Below are positions 1 to 7,648 of a DNA stretch of 64,000 bases, one piece after another. Within the stretch, counting starts at the first letter, position 1; every line of letters starts with the position of its first letter. The DNA comes from Bacteroidota bacterium (GTDB lineage: Bacteria; Bacteroidota; Bacteroidia; Bacteroidales; VadinHA17). The translations under genes were made by a program, and so were the position numbers. The stretch lies in assembly GCA_018262715.1 (NCBI GenBank), contig JADFDS010000042.1:1-64000 (forward strand), given 5' to 3'. Below the pieces are notes generated by a model. That model saw nothing but the letters and a program-made list of their open reading frames with translations. It did not search any database and was not told the DNA's origin.

Positions 1-1
1 T

Positions 2-400
2 CAGGGCATTATTGAAGTCATCGCAGGGTCATACCGTGAAACGAAAGGACCTGCCTCAACCTTTACACCAATGGCACTGATGAATGCCAGGCTGAATGCC
101 GGGGGAAAAGCGGATTTTGAATTTCCTTCACATTACAATACTGCCGCCCTGATCATCGAGGGCCGGGTACTGGTCAACGGTTCGGTGAAGGCTCCCGCCG
201 ATTATTTCGTCCTGTTCGCCAACGATGGCGGGCAGTTCACAATAGAAGCAGAGGAAGATTCCATCGTCCTGATCCTCAGCGGCGAACCAATCATGGAACC
301 AATTGCCGCCCACGGACCTTTCGTAATGAACACACGAACCGAAATCTACCAGGCTTTCGAGGATGTGGAGAACGGGAAATTCGGATACCTGGAGGAATAG
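2..400 (+). CDS. Pirin family protein, C-terminal part (5' end outside window)
   Basis: The reading frame is open from the left edge of the window, and the ATG at 71 is internal. Translation from base 2 gives a conserved pirin segment (GSYRETKGPASTFTP) followed by the C-terminal cupin half: 132 residues in all, ending in a TAG stop. Pirins are two-cupin, metal-binding proteins. Some bacterial members have quercetin dioxygenase activity, and many have no known substrate. The metal-binding histidines lie in the N-terminal cupin, which is not in this window, so activity cannot be judged. The next gene, crcB, starts 57 bp downstream on the same strand. Confidence 0.85.
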   Translation, partial: QGIIEVIAGSYRETKGPASTFTPMALMNARLNAGGKADFEFPSHYNTAALIIEGRVLVNGSVKAPADYFVLFANDGGQFTIEAEEDSIVLILSGEPIMEPIAAHGPFVMNTRTEIYQAFEDVENGKFGYLEE

Positions 401-457
401 TTTACCGGGAAATAACATTCATATTATTGAATTACATTTACAGCAGATTTTTAATCC

Positions 458-835
458 ATGCTTAAAAACCTGCTAATCATCGGATCCGGTGGCTTCATAG
501 GCAGTATTGCCCGCTACCTGGTTTCCCACCTGAACCTCACTGTCACTTTCCATTCAATACCGGTTGGTACCCTGCTGGTGAACGTGACCGGGAGTTTCCT
601 GATCGGGATTCTGACCGGCATTGCTGAAAAAAGCATGATCCCGGGCCCGGAGTGGAGACTCTTCCTGATGGTTGGCCTTTGCGGCGGATTCACTACCTTT
701 TCAACTTTCACCGGAGAGAACCTGATGCTGATGCACAACGGTCAGTTACTGACAGTCCTTCTCTATACAGGGCTAAGTATCTTCCTCGGATTCCTTGCTG
801 TTTACCTGGGCTATGTGACAACTAATCTCCTCTGA
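458..835 (+). CDS. crcB: Fluoride channel CrcB/FluC
   Basis: This 125-residue protein has the size and four-helix layout of FluC fluoride channels, small dual-topology dimers that let toxic fluoride leave the cell. The family signature GGFTTFSTF is present near residue 74; it carries the phenylalanines that line the pore and the backbone that binds the central sodium ion. The asparagine in the LVNVTGSFL helix is also conserved. The gene starts at ATG 458. A weak promoter-like TACATTTA lies at 433-440. The 57 bp leader is too short and has the wrong sequence for a fluoride riboswitch. The DUF190 gene follows after 2 bp, a common pairing. Confidence 0.93.
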   Translation: MLKNLLIIGSGGFIGSIARYLVSHLNLTVTFHSIPVGTLLVNVTGSFLIGILTGIAEKSMIPGPEWRLFLMVGLCGGFTTFSTFTGENLMLMHNGQLLTVLLYTGLSIFLGFLAVYLGYVTTNLL

Positions 836-837
836 TC

Positions 838-1200
838 ATGGAAAAGAAACCCAATTCGGTTTTAAAAGTGTTTGCCAGCTCCACTGACAGGCTTGGCTCT
901 CAGTTACTTTATGAGGCTGTTGTCCTTCGCGCCAGAGAAGCTGGAATCTCGGGGGCAACAGTTTACAGGGGAATGATGGGTTACGGGCTGAGCAGCCATA
1001 TCCACTCTTCAAAGTTCTGGGAGCTTACGGAAAAACTGCCGGTGGTAGTGGAATTGATCGATACGGAAGAAAAATTAAGAACATTCTATGAGGTAATAGC
1101 CCCTGAGCTGGAGTCGCTACCCAAAGGCTGCCTGGTTACAATTTCACCTGTAGAAGTGATCCTGCACAAATCAGGGGAGAAACAGGGAAGGAGCCGGTAA
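838..1200 (+). CDS. DUF190 family protein
   Basis: This 120-residue protein belongs to the DUF190 family, which has a ferredoxin-like or PII-like fold. The conserved early segment (FASSTDRLGSQLLYEAVV) and the central GATVYRGMMGYG stretch followed by a histidine-rich turn (SSHIHSS) are visible. Family members are very often encoded beside crcB, as here, where the ATG is 2 bp after the crcB stop, so the two are almost certainly one transcript. A regulatory or accessory role in fluoride export is suggested by context only; no biochemical function is established. There is no signal peptide or membrane segment. Confidence 0.85.
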   Translation: MEKKPNSVLKVFASSTDRLGSQLLYEAVVLRAREAGISGATVYRGMMGYGLSSHIHSSKFWELTEKLPVVVELIDTEEKLRTFYEVIAPELESLPKGCLVTISPVEVILHKSGEKQGRSR

Positions 1201-1232
1201 TTCGCGGAATCTGACAGACTCTCGAGAATACA

Positions 1233-1329
1233 GAGAACGGGAAGTTTGGCCATCCTGACGACTTGGGGCTAAAAATGCAAAGCTCCGTTGGGGATGCGGA
1301 GAACTGAACCTTTGGCCGCCCTGACGACT
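1233..1329. repeat. Imperfect 31-bp direct repeat between DUF190 gene and comM
   Basis: Bases 1233-1263 and 1299-1329 match at about 25 of 31 positions. Both begin with GAGAAC and share TTTGGCC and CCTGACGACT blocks. The spacing is 66 bp. The repeat lies in the 242-bp gap between the DUF190 gene and comM. No ORF or hairpin explains it. A possible comM promoter (TAAATTTA at 1392-1399) lies downstream. Confidence 0.6.
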
Positions 1330-1442
1330 GACACCGTGGAGCCAGCCCTGGTTTTCTTCCACTGACTGTTGCATCTTATATTCCGATTGCTTAAATTTAT
1401 GCTGCATTTCCTCCTTTTATTGTGCAACATAAAGACTGAGTC

Positions 1443-2981
1443 ATGCTGGTCAAGACCTTCAGCGCTGCCGTTTCCGGTATTGAGGCTGCCCCGGTTACCA
1501 TTGAGGTGGATGTCACCCGCGGTGTCCGCTATATGCTTGTCGGTTTGCCGGACACTGCCGTCAAGGAGAGCCAGCAGCGGATTGAATCAGCCCTCCGGGC
1601 TGTGGGACTTCACTGGCCGGGGAGGCAGGTGATAATCAACATGGCCCCTGCCGATATCAGGAAGGAAGGTTCGTCATATGACCTGCCCCTGGCTGTAGGC
1701 ATACTGGTGGCTTCGGAGATGGTAAGCGGCAACTGTCTTGACGGCATGCTTCTTACCGGTGAGCTGTCGCTCGACGGGGTGGTACGGCCTGTCCGCGGAG
1801 TGCTCCCCATGGCACTGCGGGCCCGCGAGGAGGGCTTCAGGTGCATGATGGTGCCGGCACTCAACGCGCCCGAAGCAGCTGTAGTAGAGGGACTGGATAT
1901 CTACGGTGTCAATACTCTTGGCGAGGTTCTGGGTTACCTGAGGGGTGACACTACTCCGGCGCCGGTCACAGTCAACCTCAGGGAGCTTTTCAGCCGCGAG
2001 GGAAATGTCTATGACACTGATTTTGCGGATGTGAAGGGCCAGGAGAATGTCAAGCGCGCCCTCGAGGTGGCTGTCGCAGGAAACCATAATGCCATCATGA
2101 TTGGTCCGCCGGGTTCCGGGAAGACGATGCTTGCCCGCAGGCTGCCCGGCATTCTCCCGCCTCTTACCCTTGAGGAGGCGCTGGAAACCACCAGGATCCA
2201 TTCGGTGGCAGGCAAGATCGACAATCATATTCCGCTGATGACCTGCAGACCGTTCCGCAGTCCGCACCATACATCGTCTGACATAGCCCTTGTAGGCGGG
2301 GGCCCCGTGCCCCAGCCTGGGGAGATCAGCCTGGCCCATAACGGCATACTCTTCCTCGATGAGCTGCCGGAGTTCAAAAGAAGTGTGCTGGAAGTTTTAC
2401 GGCAACCGCTGGAAGACAGGGTTATCACCATAGCCCGTGCCAGGCTGAGCTGCAACTTCCCGGCCTCGGTGATGCTCATCGCCTCAATGAATCCCTGCCC
2501 GTGCGGATTTCATAACCATCCGGTGAGGGAATGCACCTGCGCACCCGGAATGGTGCAGAGATATATGAGCCGGATCTCAGGGCCCCTGCTTGACAGGATA
2601 GATATTCACATTGAAGTGGTGCCGGTTGACTATCAGAATCTTTCGGTGACAGCTAAGACAGAAAATTCATCAGTGATAAGAGAAAGGGTGGTTAAGGCCC
2701 GGGAAATACAGTCAGAACGTTTTGCCGGCAATGACGGCATACACTCCAATGCACAGATGACCCCGGCCCTGATACGCAGACACTGCCATATAGATGACGC
2801 CGGAGGAAGGCTCCTGAGGGCAGCGATGGAGAAACGCGGACTGTCAGCCCGCTGTTATGACCGCATACTTAAGGTAGCCCGGACAATAGCCGACCTCGAC
2901 CACTCGGACACCATCAGGCCTGACCACCTGTCCGAAGCCATCAATTACAGAAACCTCGACCGGGAGGGCTGGGCAGGCTGA
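1443..2981 (+). CDS. comM: ComM/YifB family Mg-chelatase-like AAA+ ATPase
   Basis: This is a full-length 512-residue ComM. The N-terminal Lon-protease-like (ChlI) domain occupies roughly residues 1-170. The AAA+ core has Walker A GPPGSGKT near residue 221 and Walker B GILFLDELPEF near 301, and the C-terminal Mg_chelatase_C domain starts near 400. A cysteine cluster NPCPCG with CTC a few residues on (about 349-365) is typical of the family. In gamma-proteobacteria ComM is a hexameric helicase that promotes branch migration during natural transformation; elsewhere its role is less clear. The gene stands alone, with ATG at 1443. No other competence genes are adjacent, though a comF homologue lies at 24.5 kb. 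Confidence 0.93.
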   Translation: MLVKTFSAAVSGIEAAPVTIEVDVTRGVRYMLVGLPDTAVKESQQRIESALRAVGLHWPGRQVIINMAPADIRKEGSSYDLPLAVGILVASEMVSGNCLDGMLLTGELSLDGVVRPVRGVLPMALRAREEGFRCMMVPALNAPEAAVVEGLDIYGVNTLGEVLGYLRGDTTPAPVTVNLRELFSREGNVYDTDFADVKGQENVKRALEVAVAGNHNAIMIGPPGSGKTMLARRLPGILPPLTLEEALETTRIHSVAGKIDNHIPLMTCRPFRSPHHTSSDIALVGGGPVPQPGEISLAHNGILFLDELPEFKRSVLEVLRQPLEDRVITIARARLSCNFPASVMLIASMNPCPCGFHNHPVRECTCAPGMVQRYMSRISGPLLDRIDIHIEVVPVDYQNLSVTAKTENSSVIRERVVKAREIQSERFAGNDGIHSNAQMTPALIRRHCHIDDAGGRLLRAAMEKRGLSARCYDRILKVARTIADLDHSDTIRPDHLSEAINYRNLDREGWAG

Positions 2982-3065
2982 AATTTATGCCAACTGTAGC
3001 TAGTGACATTTCTTTTTATTTAATTTGTCTCCGGGGAATGTTGGTACTTCATTTTGTCGGAATGT

Positions 3066-4202
3066 ATGGAACTAATTAACAAATTAAGGCAGAAGCTTTC
3101 AGACGAACATCTGATGTTCGCCTACCGGGGAGAGGTGACAGGAGATAACTCCGTCAGCCTTCTGACCCTGCTGGAACGTGAGATGGAGTTCTCTGACTTC
3201 AGCATGCTGGGCCGCAAACGGCTCTTCATGTTCGTCCTCGAAAACCTCCAGAACATAACCAGACACGGCATCACCCGGAGTGAAGACATCACCTCCCTGG
3301 TTGTTTACAGCAAGACCCCCGACGGCTACACCGTCAGCACAGGCAATGCGCTCAAAAAGAGCGAGGTCAGGGGTCTCAGAAGTAACCTTCATAAGATCAA
3401 CAGCCTTGATCCGGACAAGATACGGGAGGTCTACAGAACCATGCTCCAGGATACCAAAATCGGCAAGAAGGGCGGGGCAGGACTGGGCCTGATGGAGATG
3501 GCCCGCAAGACGGGAAACAGGCTTGACTATGATTTCTACCCGATAGATGAGAAGTATTCTTATTTCATTCTCAGCAAGACCATCGATTCCGGCGGTAAGG
3601 GGATGACAGAGCCCGCACAGGATCAGAGCGCTTTTGACTCTAAAAGGATAGTGCAACTGGAGCGGATGATGAAGTCAAACAATATCTTCTTCATCTGGGC
3701 AGGGCCTATGACCCATGCCATCAGCAAGGAGCTGCTGAACTTCAGCGAGACAACAATGCGCGAGGCCGAACTGGAACAGAACCTCCACAAGCGCGTTTTC
3801 GCCACACTCATTGAGCTGCTTCAGAATGTGGCTCAGCATAGCCCGGGCTTTGAGGCTGAGAAGCACTACGGCATCCCCCTGGCCATGATACGTAAAACAT
3901 CGGCATCATTCATAATCACCTCAGGAAACCTGATCAGGAGAAGCGATACTGATCATCTTACCCAGAAACTTGACATGGTAAACAGGTATGATGAGGAAGG
4001 GCTTAAGAAACTGCTCAAGGTGGCGTTGATGGGACAGGATATGTCAAAGATTTCCACCGGCTACATGGGTCTGCTGGAAATGGCCCGCAGGTCAGGGAAC
4101 AGGCTTACCTACAAGTTCGACGATGTGAATGACGAATATGCCTATTATACCATAACCGTCAGGGTGAGGGCAAAGGGATTCAAGTCACCCTTGGCGGGTT
4201 AA
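3066..4202 (+). CDS. Tandem SiaB-like protein kinase (two HATPase-type domains fused)
   Basis: The 378-residue protein consists of two homologous halves of about 190 residues. Each has an N-box-like motif (ENLQN at 59-63; ELLQN at 250-254), each followed by a histidine. Each also has a G-box-like motif (GGAGLGLMEMARKTGN near 136; STGYMGLLEMARRSGN near 330) followed by a DE-Y-Y tail. This matches the SiaB family, the serine kinase that phosphorylates SiaC in the Pseudomonas SiaABCD pathway. SiaB is usually one domain. I prefer ATG 3066; a TTG at 3054 would add four residues. No siaA phosphatase or siaC partner is adjacent. The second half has a weaker G-box and may be regulatory; that is inference. 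Confidence 0.75.
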   Translation: MELINKLRQKLSDEHLMFAYRGEVTGDNSVSLLTLLEREMEFSDFSMLGRKRLFMFVLENLQNITRHGITRSEDITSLVVYSKTPDGYTVSTGNALKKSEVRGLRSNLHKINSLDPDKIREVYRTMLQDTKIGKKGGAGLGLMEMARKTGNRLDYDFYPIDEKYSYFILSKTIDSGGKGMTEPAQDQSAFDSKRIVQLERMMKSNNIFFIWAGPMTHAISKELLNFSETTMREAELEQNLHKRVFATLIELLQNVAQHSPGFEAEKHYGIPLAMIRKTSASFIITSGNLIRRSDTDHLTQKLDMVNRYDEEGLKKLLKVALMGQDMSKISTGYMGLLEMARRSGNRLTYKFDDVNDEYAYYTITVRVRAKGFKSPLAG

Positions 4203-4228
4203 TCTGAAGTAATCTTATAATTGTCAGA

Positions 4229-4249
4229 ATTGCCGGCGATGCCGGTAAT
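4229..4249. terminator. Hairpin between convergent genes
   Basis: A 9-bp stem with a GAT loop (4229-4237 pairs with 4241-4249, including one G-T pair) lies between the convergent stops at 4202 and 4256. It lacks a run of T on either side, so it may be a weak or factor-dependent terminator. Confidence 0.35.
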
Positions 4250-4255
4250 GAAACA

Positions 4256-5002
4256 TCATTGCAGGGTGACCAGCGTGAGCTCCTTTCCGTCATACACGGC
4301 ATAACTCTCACGGCAGCTGAACCAGTCGCCCAGGATTATCATCCTTCTCCCATTCTCATCATATGTCAGTGGCAGGTGCCTGTGCCCGTAGATGTAGTAC
4401 TTTGCCCTGCATCCGCCGGCTGCAACACTTCTTGTGTGCCTGACGAGGTCTTCCTTCTCCTCACCCATGAACGGAAGAGATACATGCTTGGCCAGCCTGC
4501 TGCTCTTTGACCATGCATGTCCTATAGCCACTCCCCAGCGAGGGTGGAGGGCAGAAAAGAGAACACGTGCGATCCTGCTGCGGAAGAGGCCGAATAGCAG
4601 CCTGCCTCCGATCCTTCTGCTTCCCAGTCCTTCGCCATGGGCCATGTAAAACAGTTCCCCTCCGATGGTGGTGATATGCGGCTCATAATGCACCGTCACC
4701 CTGCATTCTTCGGCCAGGTAGCCTTTCATCCACATGTCATGGTTACCTGTAAAGATATGTACCCCGATTCCGCTGTCAGTCAGAGAGGCCAGCCTGCCCA
4801 GAAACCTTGTGAATCCTTTCGGAATCACCTTCCTGTATTCCCACCAGAAGTCGAACACGTCGCCCAGCAGCCAGACAGACTCTGCATCTGCTGACACCCG
4901 GTCAAGCCATGCTATCACCCTCTGCTCGCGTTCATGAGGATCGGTCCCGGCGGCCAGTCCCAGGTGAAAGTCAGAAGCAAAATATGTTTTCCGGCCTTCC
5001 AA
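4256..5002 (-). CDS. lpxH: UDP-2,3-diacylglucosamine diphosphatase, LpxH-type metallophosphoesterase
   Basis: This 248-residue calcineurin-like phosphoesterase has the complete dinuclear-metal motif set: SDFHLG (10-15), GDVFDFW (47-53), GNHD (86-89), AHGEG near 120 and YGHRH near 207. The GDVFDFWWEYR segment is characteristic of LpxH. LpxH hydrolyses UDP-2,3-diacylglucosamine to lipid X at the inner membrane during lipid A synthesis. The only suitable start is a TTG at 5002, seven bases after the stop of the upstream lipoprotein gene, so it is likely translated from the same mRNA. No other lpx gene is nearby. LpxH2-like paralogues occur in the phylum, so the exact substrate is inferred. Confidence 0.85.
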   Translation of the reverse strand: MEGRKTYFASDFHLGLAAGTDPHEREQRVIAWLDRVSADAESVWLLGDVFDFWWEYRKVIPKGFTRFLGRLASLTDSGIGVHIFTGNHDMWMKGYLAEECRVTVHYEPHITTIGGELFYMAHGEGLGSRRIGGRLLFGLFRSRIARVLFSALHPRWGVAIGHAWSKSSRLAKHVSLPFMGEEKEDLVRHTRSVAAGGCRAKYYIYGHRHLPLTYDENGRRMIILGDWFSCRESYAVYDGKELTLVTLQ

Positions 5003-5009
5003 ATCGAAT

Positions 5010-6164
5010 CTATTGGTTGAATAACTGGTCCATCCTGATAAGCAAATTGCGCCCTGTCAGGTTGGTGTTGACTATGTTGCCCTGCGGGTCATAAAGCAGG
5101 TTTGAGGGGAGGGAGGTGATATTCATCAGCCGTGCATAAATCGGATTTGCCGGGTCAGGTTCCCTGACGCTGATCCACGGTATCTCCTCAAAGCGTACCA
5201 CGCTTTTCCATCTCTCGGGGTCCGTGTCGAGACTGACCTGGTAGATTTCCAGTCCTTTCCTGTGATAGTCGTTGTAAATCGACCTGAGAAGCGGCAGCTG
5301 ATTCATCGAAGCCTCCGAAGTGGTGCTCCAGAATGAGACCAGCACATATTTTCCCTTCAATGACGAAACACCGACCATTTTGTCGTTGATGTCAGGAAGT
5401 TCCGGTGAGGACTTGGTTTCCGGCAATTGCATGGCAAGGTCGGAGATTCTGTCAATATACATCTGGTTCAGCTCCGAGGTGACGTTTTCCTTAAGTGCGC
5501 GCACATGGCGCGAGACCGGATACCGGACCGACAGTGAGTCGGATACGATCTTCAGGTACTGAAGGTCGCGGGGCTGATAAAGGACATAGGTGTTTTCGTC
5601 AAGCCTCTGGTAAAGAGCCTGTATTGACGACATTGAGCTTATATGCTCCACCACGAATTTAATGTTGAACTTCCGCTGTGCCTCAACAGCTTCCGTGTAT
5701 GTCTTCTGAAGCTCAGGGCCGCGGACAGCCAGATCATCGATGCTGAGGGCATTGTAGATATTTCTGACTGAGTCGAGCCTGGTTTTGGTCACCAGCAGCT
5801 GCTGGTCAAGCAGCCGTATATCTGCCGATCCGGGTGAGCCCTGCACGGTGTAATTCATTGCAACTGGCGTTTTCCCGAGTTCGAGGGAGATATTCTCCCC
5901 CGGCATTACCAGCAGCGCCACGAACTCATTGCCGGGGAATCTCAACTGGTAGAACTCCGGGCCGGTCACTTCGGTGACGAATTTAAACCGTCCCCTCTTT
6001 ATTTCGGTTGAGTCGACCCTGGTGCTCCGGTCCACTTCAGACTGGTCAAGGTATACCATACCTTCTGCCGGCACGGTAAAGGCCCCCTTCATTATCACTT
6101 TATTATCGTTGTTGCAGCCTGCCAGAAGAAGTGCGGCCAGGAGCACAGGCAAAAATCTCTTCAT
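5010..6164 (-). CDS. TlpA-like thioredoxin-fold lipoprotein lacking active-site cysteines
   Basis: The 384-residue protein starts best at ATG 6164, giving a lipoprotein signal MKRFLPVLLAALLLAGC; an upstream ATG at 6188 would place eight residues before it. An N-terminal DUF4369-like beta domain follows, then a helical spacer and a C-terminal TlpA/redoxin fold from about residue 265. Where the thioredoxin site W-C-x-x-C should be, the sequence reads WSTTSEAS near 279, so both cysteines are gone. The downstream cis-proline region (TSLPSNLLYDPQG) is kept. It is a diverged paralogue of the next gene upstream, which keeps WCPPC. A redox-inactive binding role at the periplasmic face is inferred. 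Confidence 0.85.
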   Translation of the reverse strand: MKRFLPVLLAALLLAGCNNDNKVIMKGAFTVPAEGMVYLDQSEVDRSTRVDSTEIKRGRFKFVTEVTGPEFYQLRFPGNEFVALLVMPGENISLELGKTPVAMNYTVQGSPGSADIRLLDQQLLVTKTRLDSVRNIYNALSIDDLAVRGPELQKTYTEAVEAQRKFNIKFVVEHISSMSSIQALYQRLDENTYVLYQPRDLQYLKIVSDSLSVRYPVSRHVRALKENVTSELNQMYIDRISDLAMQLPETKSSPELPDINDKMVGVSSLKGKYVLVSFWSTTSEASMNQLPLLRSIYNDYHRKGLEIYQVSLDTDPERWKSVVRFEEIPWISVREPDPANPIYARLMNITSLPSNLLYDPQGNIVNTNLTGRNLLIRMDQLFNQ

Positions 6165-6211
6165 TCCTTTTTGATATTTCCGGTACAAATTAAATTAAAA
6201 ATCAGCATTGG

Positions 6212-7384
6212 TTACTGTGCCTCCAGCAGTTCCTCCAGCTTTTTCTGAAGGTCATCGCCCCTGAGGTTAACGGCTGTCACCCTTCCTTCACGGTCAATGA
6301 GGAAGCTGGCCGGTATTTCGGTCAGGCCAAACTGCTTCACCACTTCCGAGTCGCGGTAACGGAGGTCACTTACATGCTTCCAGCGTCCCAGCCTGTCATT
6401 TCTTATTGCCTCGAGCCAGTCCTCCTTCCTGAGGTCAAGTGAGACCTGGAAGATATCAAATCCCTTCCAGTGGTACATGTCATAGAGTCTTACCAGGTTG
6501 GGATTCTCCTCGCGGCATGGCGGGCACCATGCAGCCCAGAAATCAACCAGCACCACCCTTCCTCTCAAAGATGACAGGCTGAGCGTGTCACCGTCAGGGT
6601 CCGGGAGGACTATGTCAGGGAGCAATTCACCGGGCACCGGAGGCTCGCCGGCCTGTCTGCCCACGGAGACGCTCTTGCGCAGACCGGCTACGAACGAATG
6701 CAGGTCAAGCACCAGGTCAGACTCAGGGTAAAGGGCATACAATGTCGAATCGACACTGTAAAAGAGCTCAGGGTTCTTTGCCGGTTCAAAGAGCTCCAGT
6801 CCCGGCACTACATGCTGGTTCAGCAGGTAAACCGGGATCATTGATGACCTGTTTTCGTTAAGGAGAGTCAAAGCCCTTGCACGGAAGCCGGCCACAATAT
6901 CGGCAGCACGCCTGTCGAGGCTGTCCATCAGCAGCGGACGGCGGGGGCTGTCGATACTGTCATTGTAGGTATCGGTGAGTTTCTTAAGCCCGGCAACCAC
7001 CTCATCCTGATCCTTCCTGAAGCCGAGAATAACCGAAGTGCCCTCGGATCCAGTCACCGAGGATGGTCTGGCCATTGAATTCCGCGCAGCTTTCACCTCT
7101 ATTTTTTCTCCCGGTGCGATGAGCATGGTGAGAAAGTCATCATCATCCATGCTGAGCATGAAAAAGGCCGGCCACCCGGTCTCCGACCTGAAGCTGAACC
7201 TTCCGTCCTTCCCTGGTACCACCGAGTCAACCGGTTCCAGGATGCCTGGCTTAACCTCCTTCAGCAGCAGATATTCACCATCTCCGGCACCATCTATTGT
7301 CCCGCTGATACTGAAACTTCCACGCTTGCATCCGGATATCAGAACAGAAGCACAAAACAGCATCAGAATTACTTTTTTGCCCAT
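6212..7384 (-). CDS. DUF4369-TlpA thiol-disulfide oxidoreductase lipoprotein
   Basis: This 390-residue lipoprotein (signal MGKKVILMLFCASVLISGC, start ATG 7384) has an N-terminal DUF4369 domain and a C-terminal TlpA/AhpC-TSA thioredoxin domain. The active site WCPPC lies at about 285-289 and the cis-proline motif EIPASFLID is present. Such proteins reduce or exchange disulfides on the periplasmic side of the envelope in Bacteroidota. The gene leads a minus-strand operon with its cysteine-less paralogue (47 bp gap) and lpxH. A -7 element TATCTTTG at 7491-7484 should start the transcript about 90 bases upstream. An in-frame ATG at 7408 is possible but spoils the signal peptide. Confidence 0.9.
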   Translation of the reverse strand: MGKKVILMLFCASVLISGCKRGSFSISGTIDGAGDGEYLLLKEVKPGILEPVDSVVPGKDGRFSFRSETGWPAFFMLSMDDDDFLTMLIAPGEKIEVKAARNSMARPSSVTGSEGTSVILGFRKDQDEVVAGLKKLTDTYNDSIDSPRRPLLMDSLDRRAADIVAGFRARALTLLNENRSSMIPVYLLNQHVVPGLELFEPAKNPELFYSVDSTLYALYPESDLVLDLHSFVAGLRKSVSVGRQAGEPPVPGELLPDIVLPDPDGDTLSLSSLRGRVVLVDFWAAWCPPCREENPNLVRLYDMYHWKGFDIFQVSLDLRKEDWLEAIRNDRLGRWKHVSDLRYRDSEVVKQFGLTEIPASFLIDREGRVTAVNLRGDDLQKKLEELLEAQ

Positions 7385-7483
7385 ATTGTAAGGTATTACA
7401 TAAAACAACTTTAAAGGTCCCTGTTAAATTTCCGTCATTCCGGTCGAACCATTTTACCTCGCATTGGTTCTCCTTCAGGAGTG

Positions 7484-7491
7484 CAAAGATA
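7484..7491 (-). promoter_or_regulatory. Promoter -7 element of the TlpA-TlpA-lpxH operon
   Basis: The minus strand reads TATCTTTG, a perfect match to the Bacteroidota TAnnTTTG element, about 100 bases before the lipoprotein start at 7384. No clear -33 TTG is seen. Confidence 0.5.
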
Positions 7492-7648
7492 TCTATTTTT
7501 CAGAGCCTTTATGGACAGGCTTGTCATCAGCCGGCACATAATTAATCTGATTTTTTTGCTTTTCTTTGCACCTGAAACGATTTGTTATTAAATTAATAGA
7601 GTTAATTCTTCTGCTTTTCTTTAGCAGCAAAACAGAACTCCTGAAAAT

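Noticed and set aside
401-457. Fluoride riboswitch before crcB
   Set aside because: The gap is 57 bases and lacks the conserved GG-GAUGG start and pseudoknot sequences.
1674-2339. 221-residue minus-strand frame within comM
   Set aside because: It lies wholly opposite the conserved AAA+ core of comM and shows no recognisable domain.
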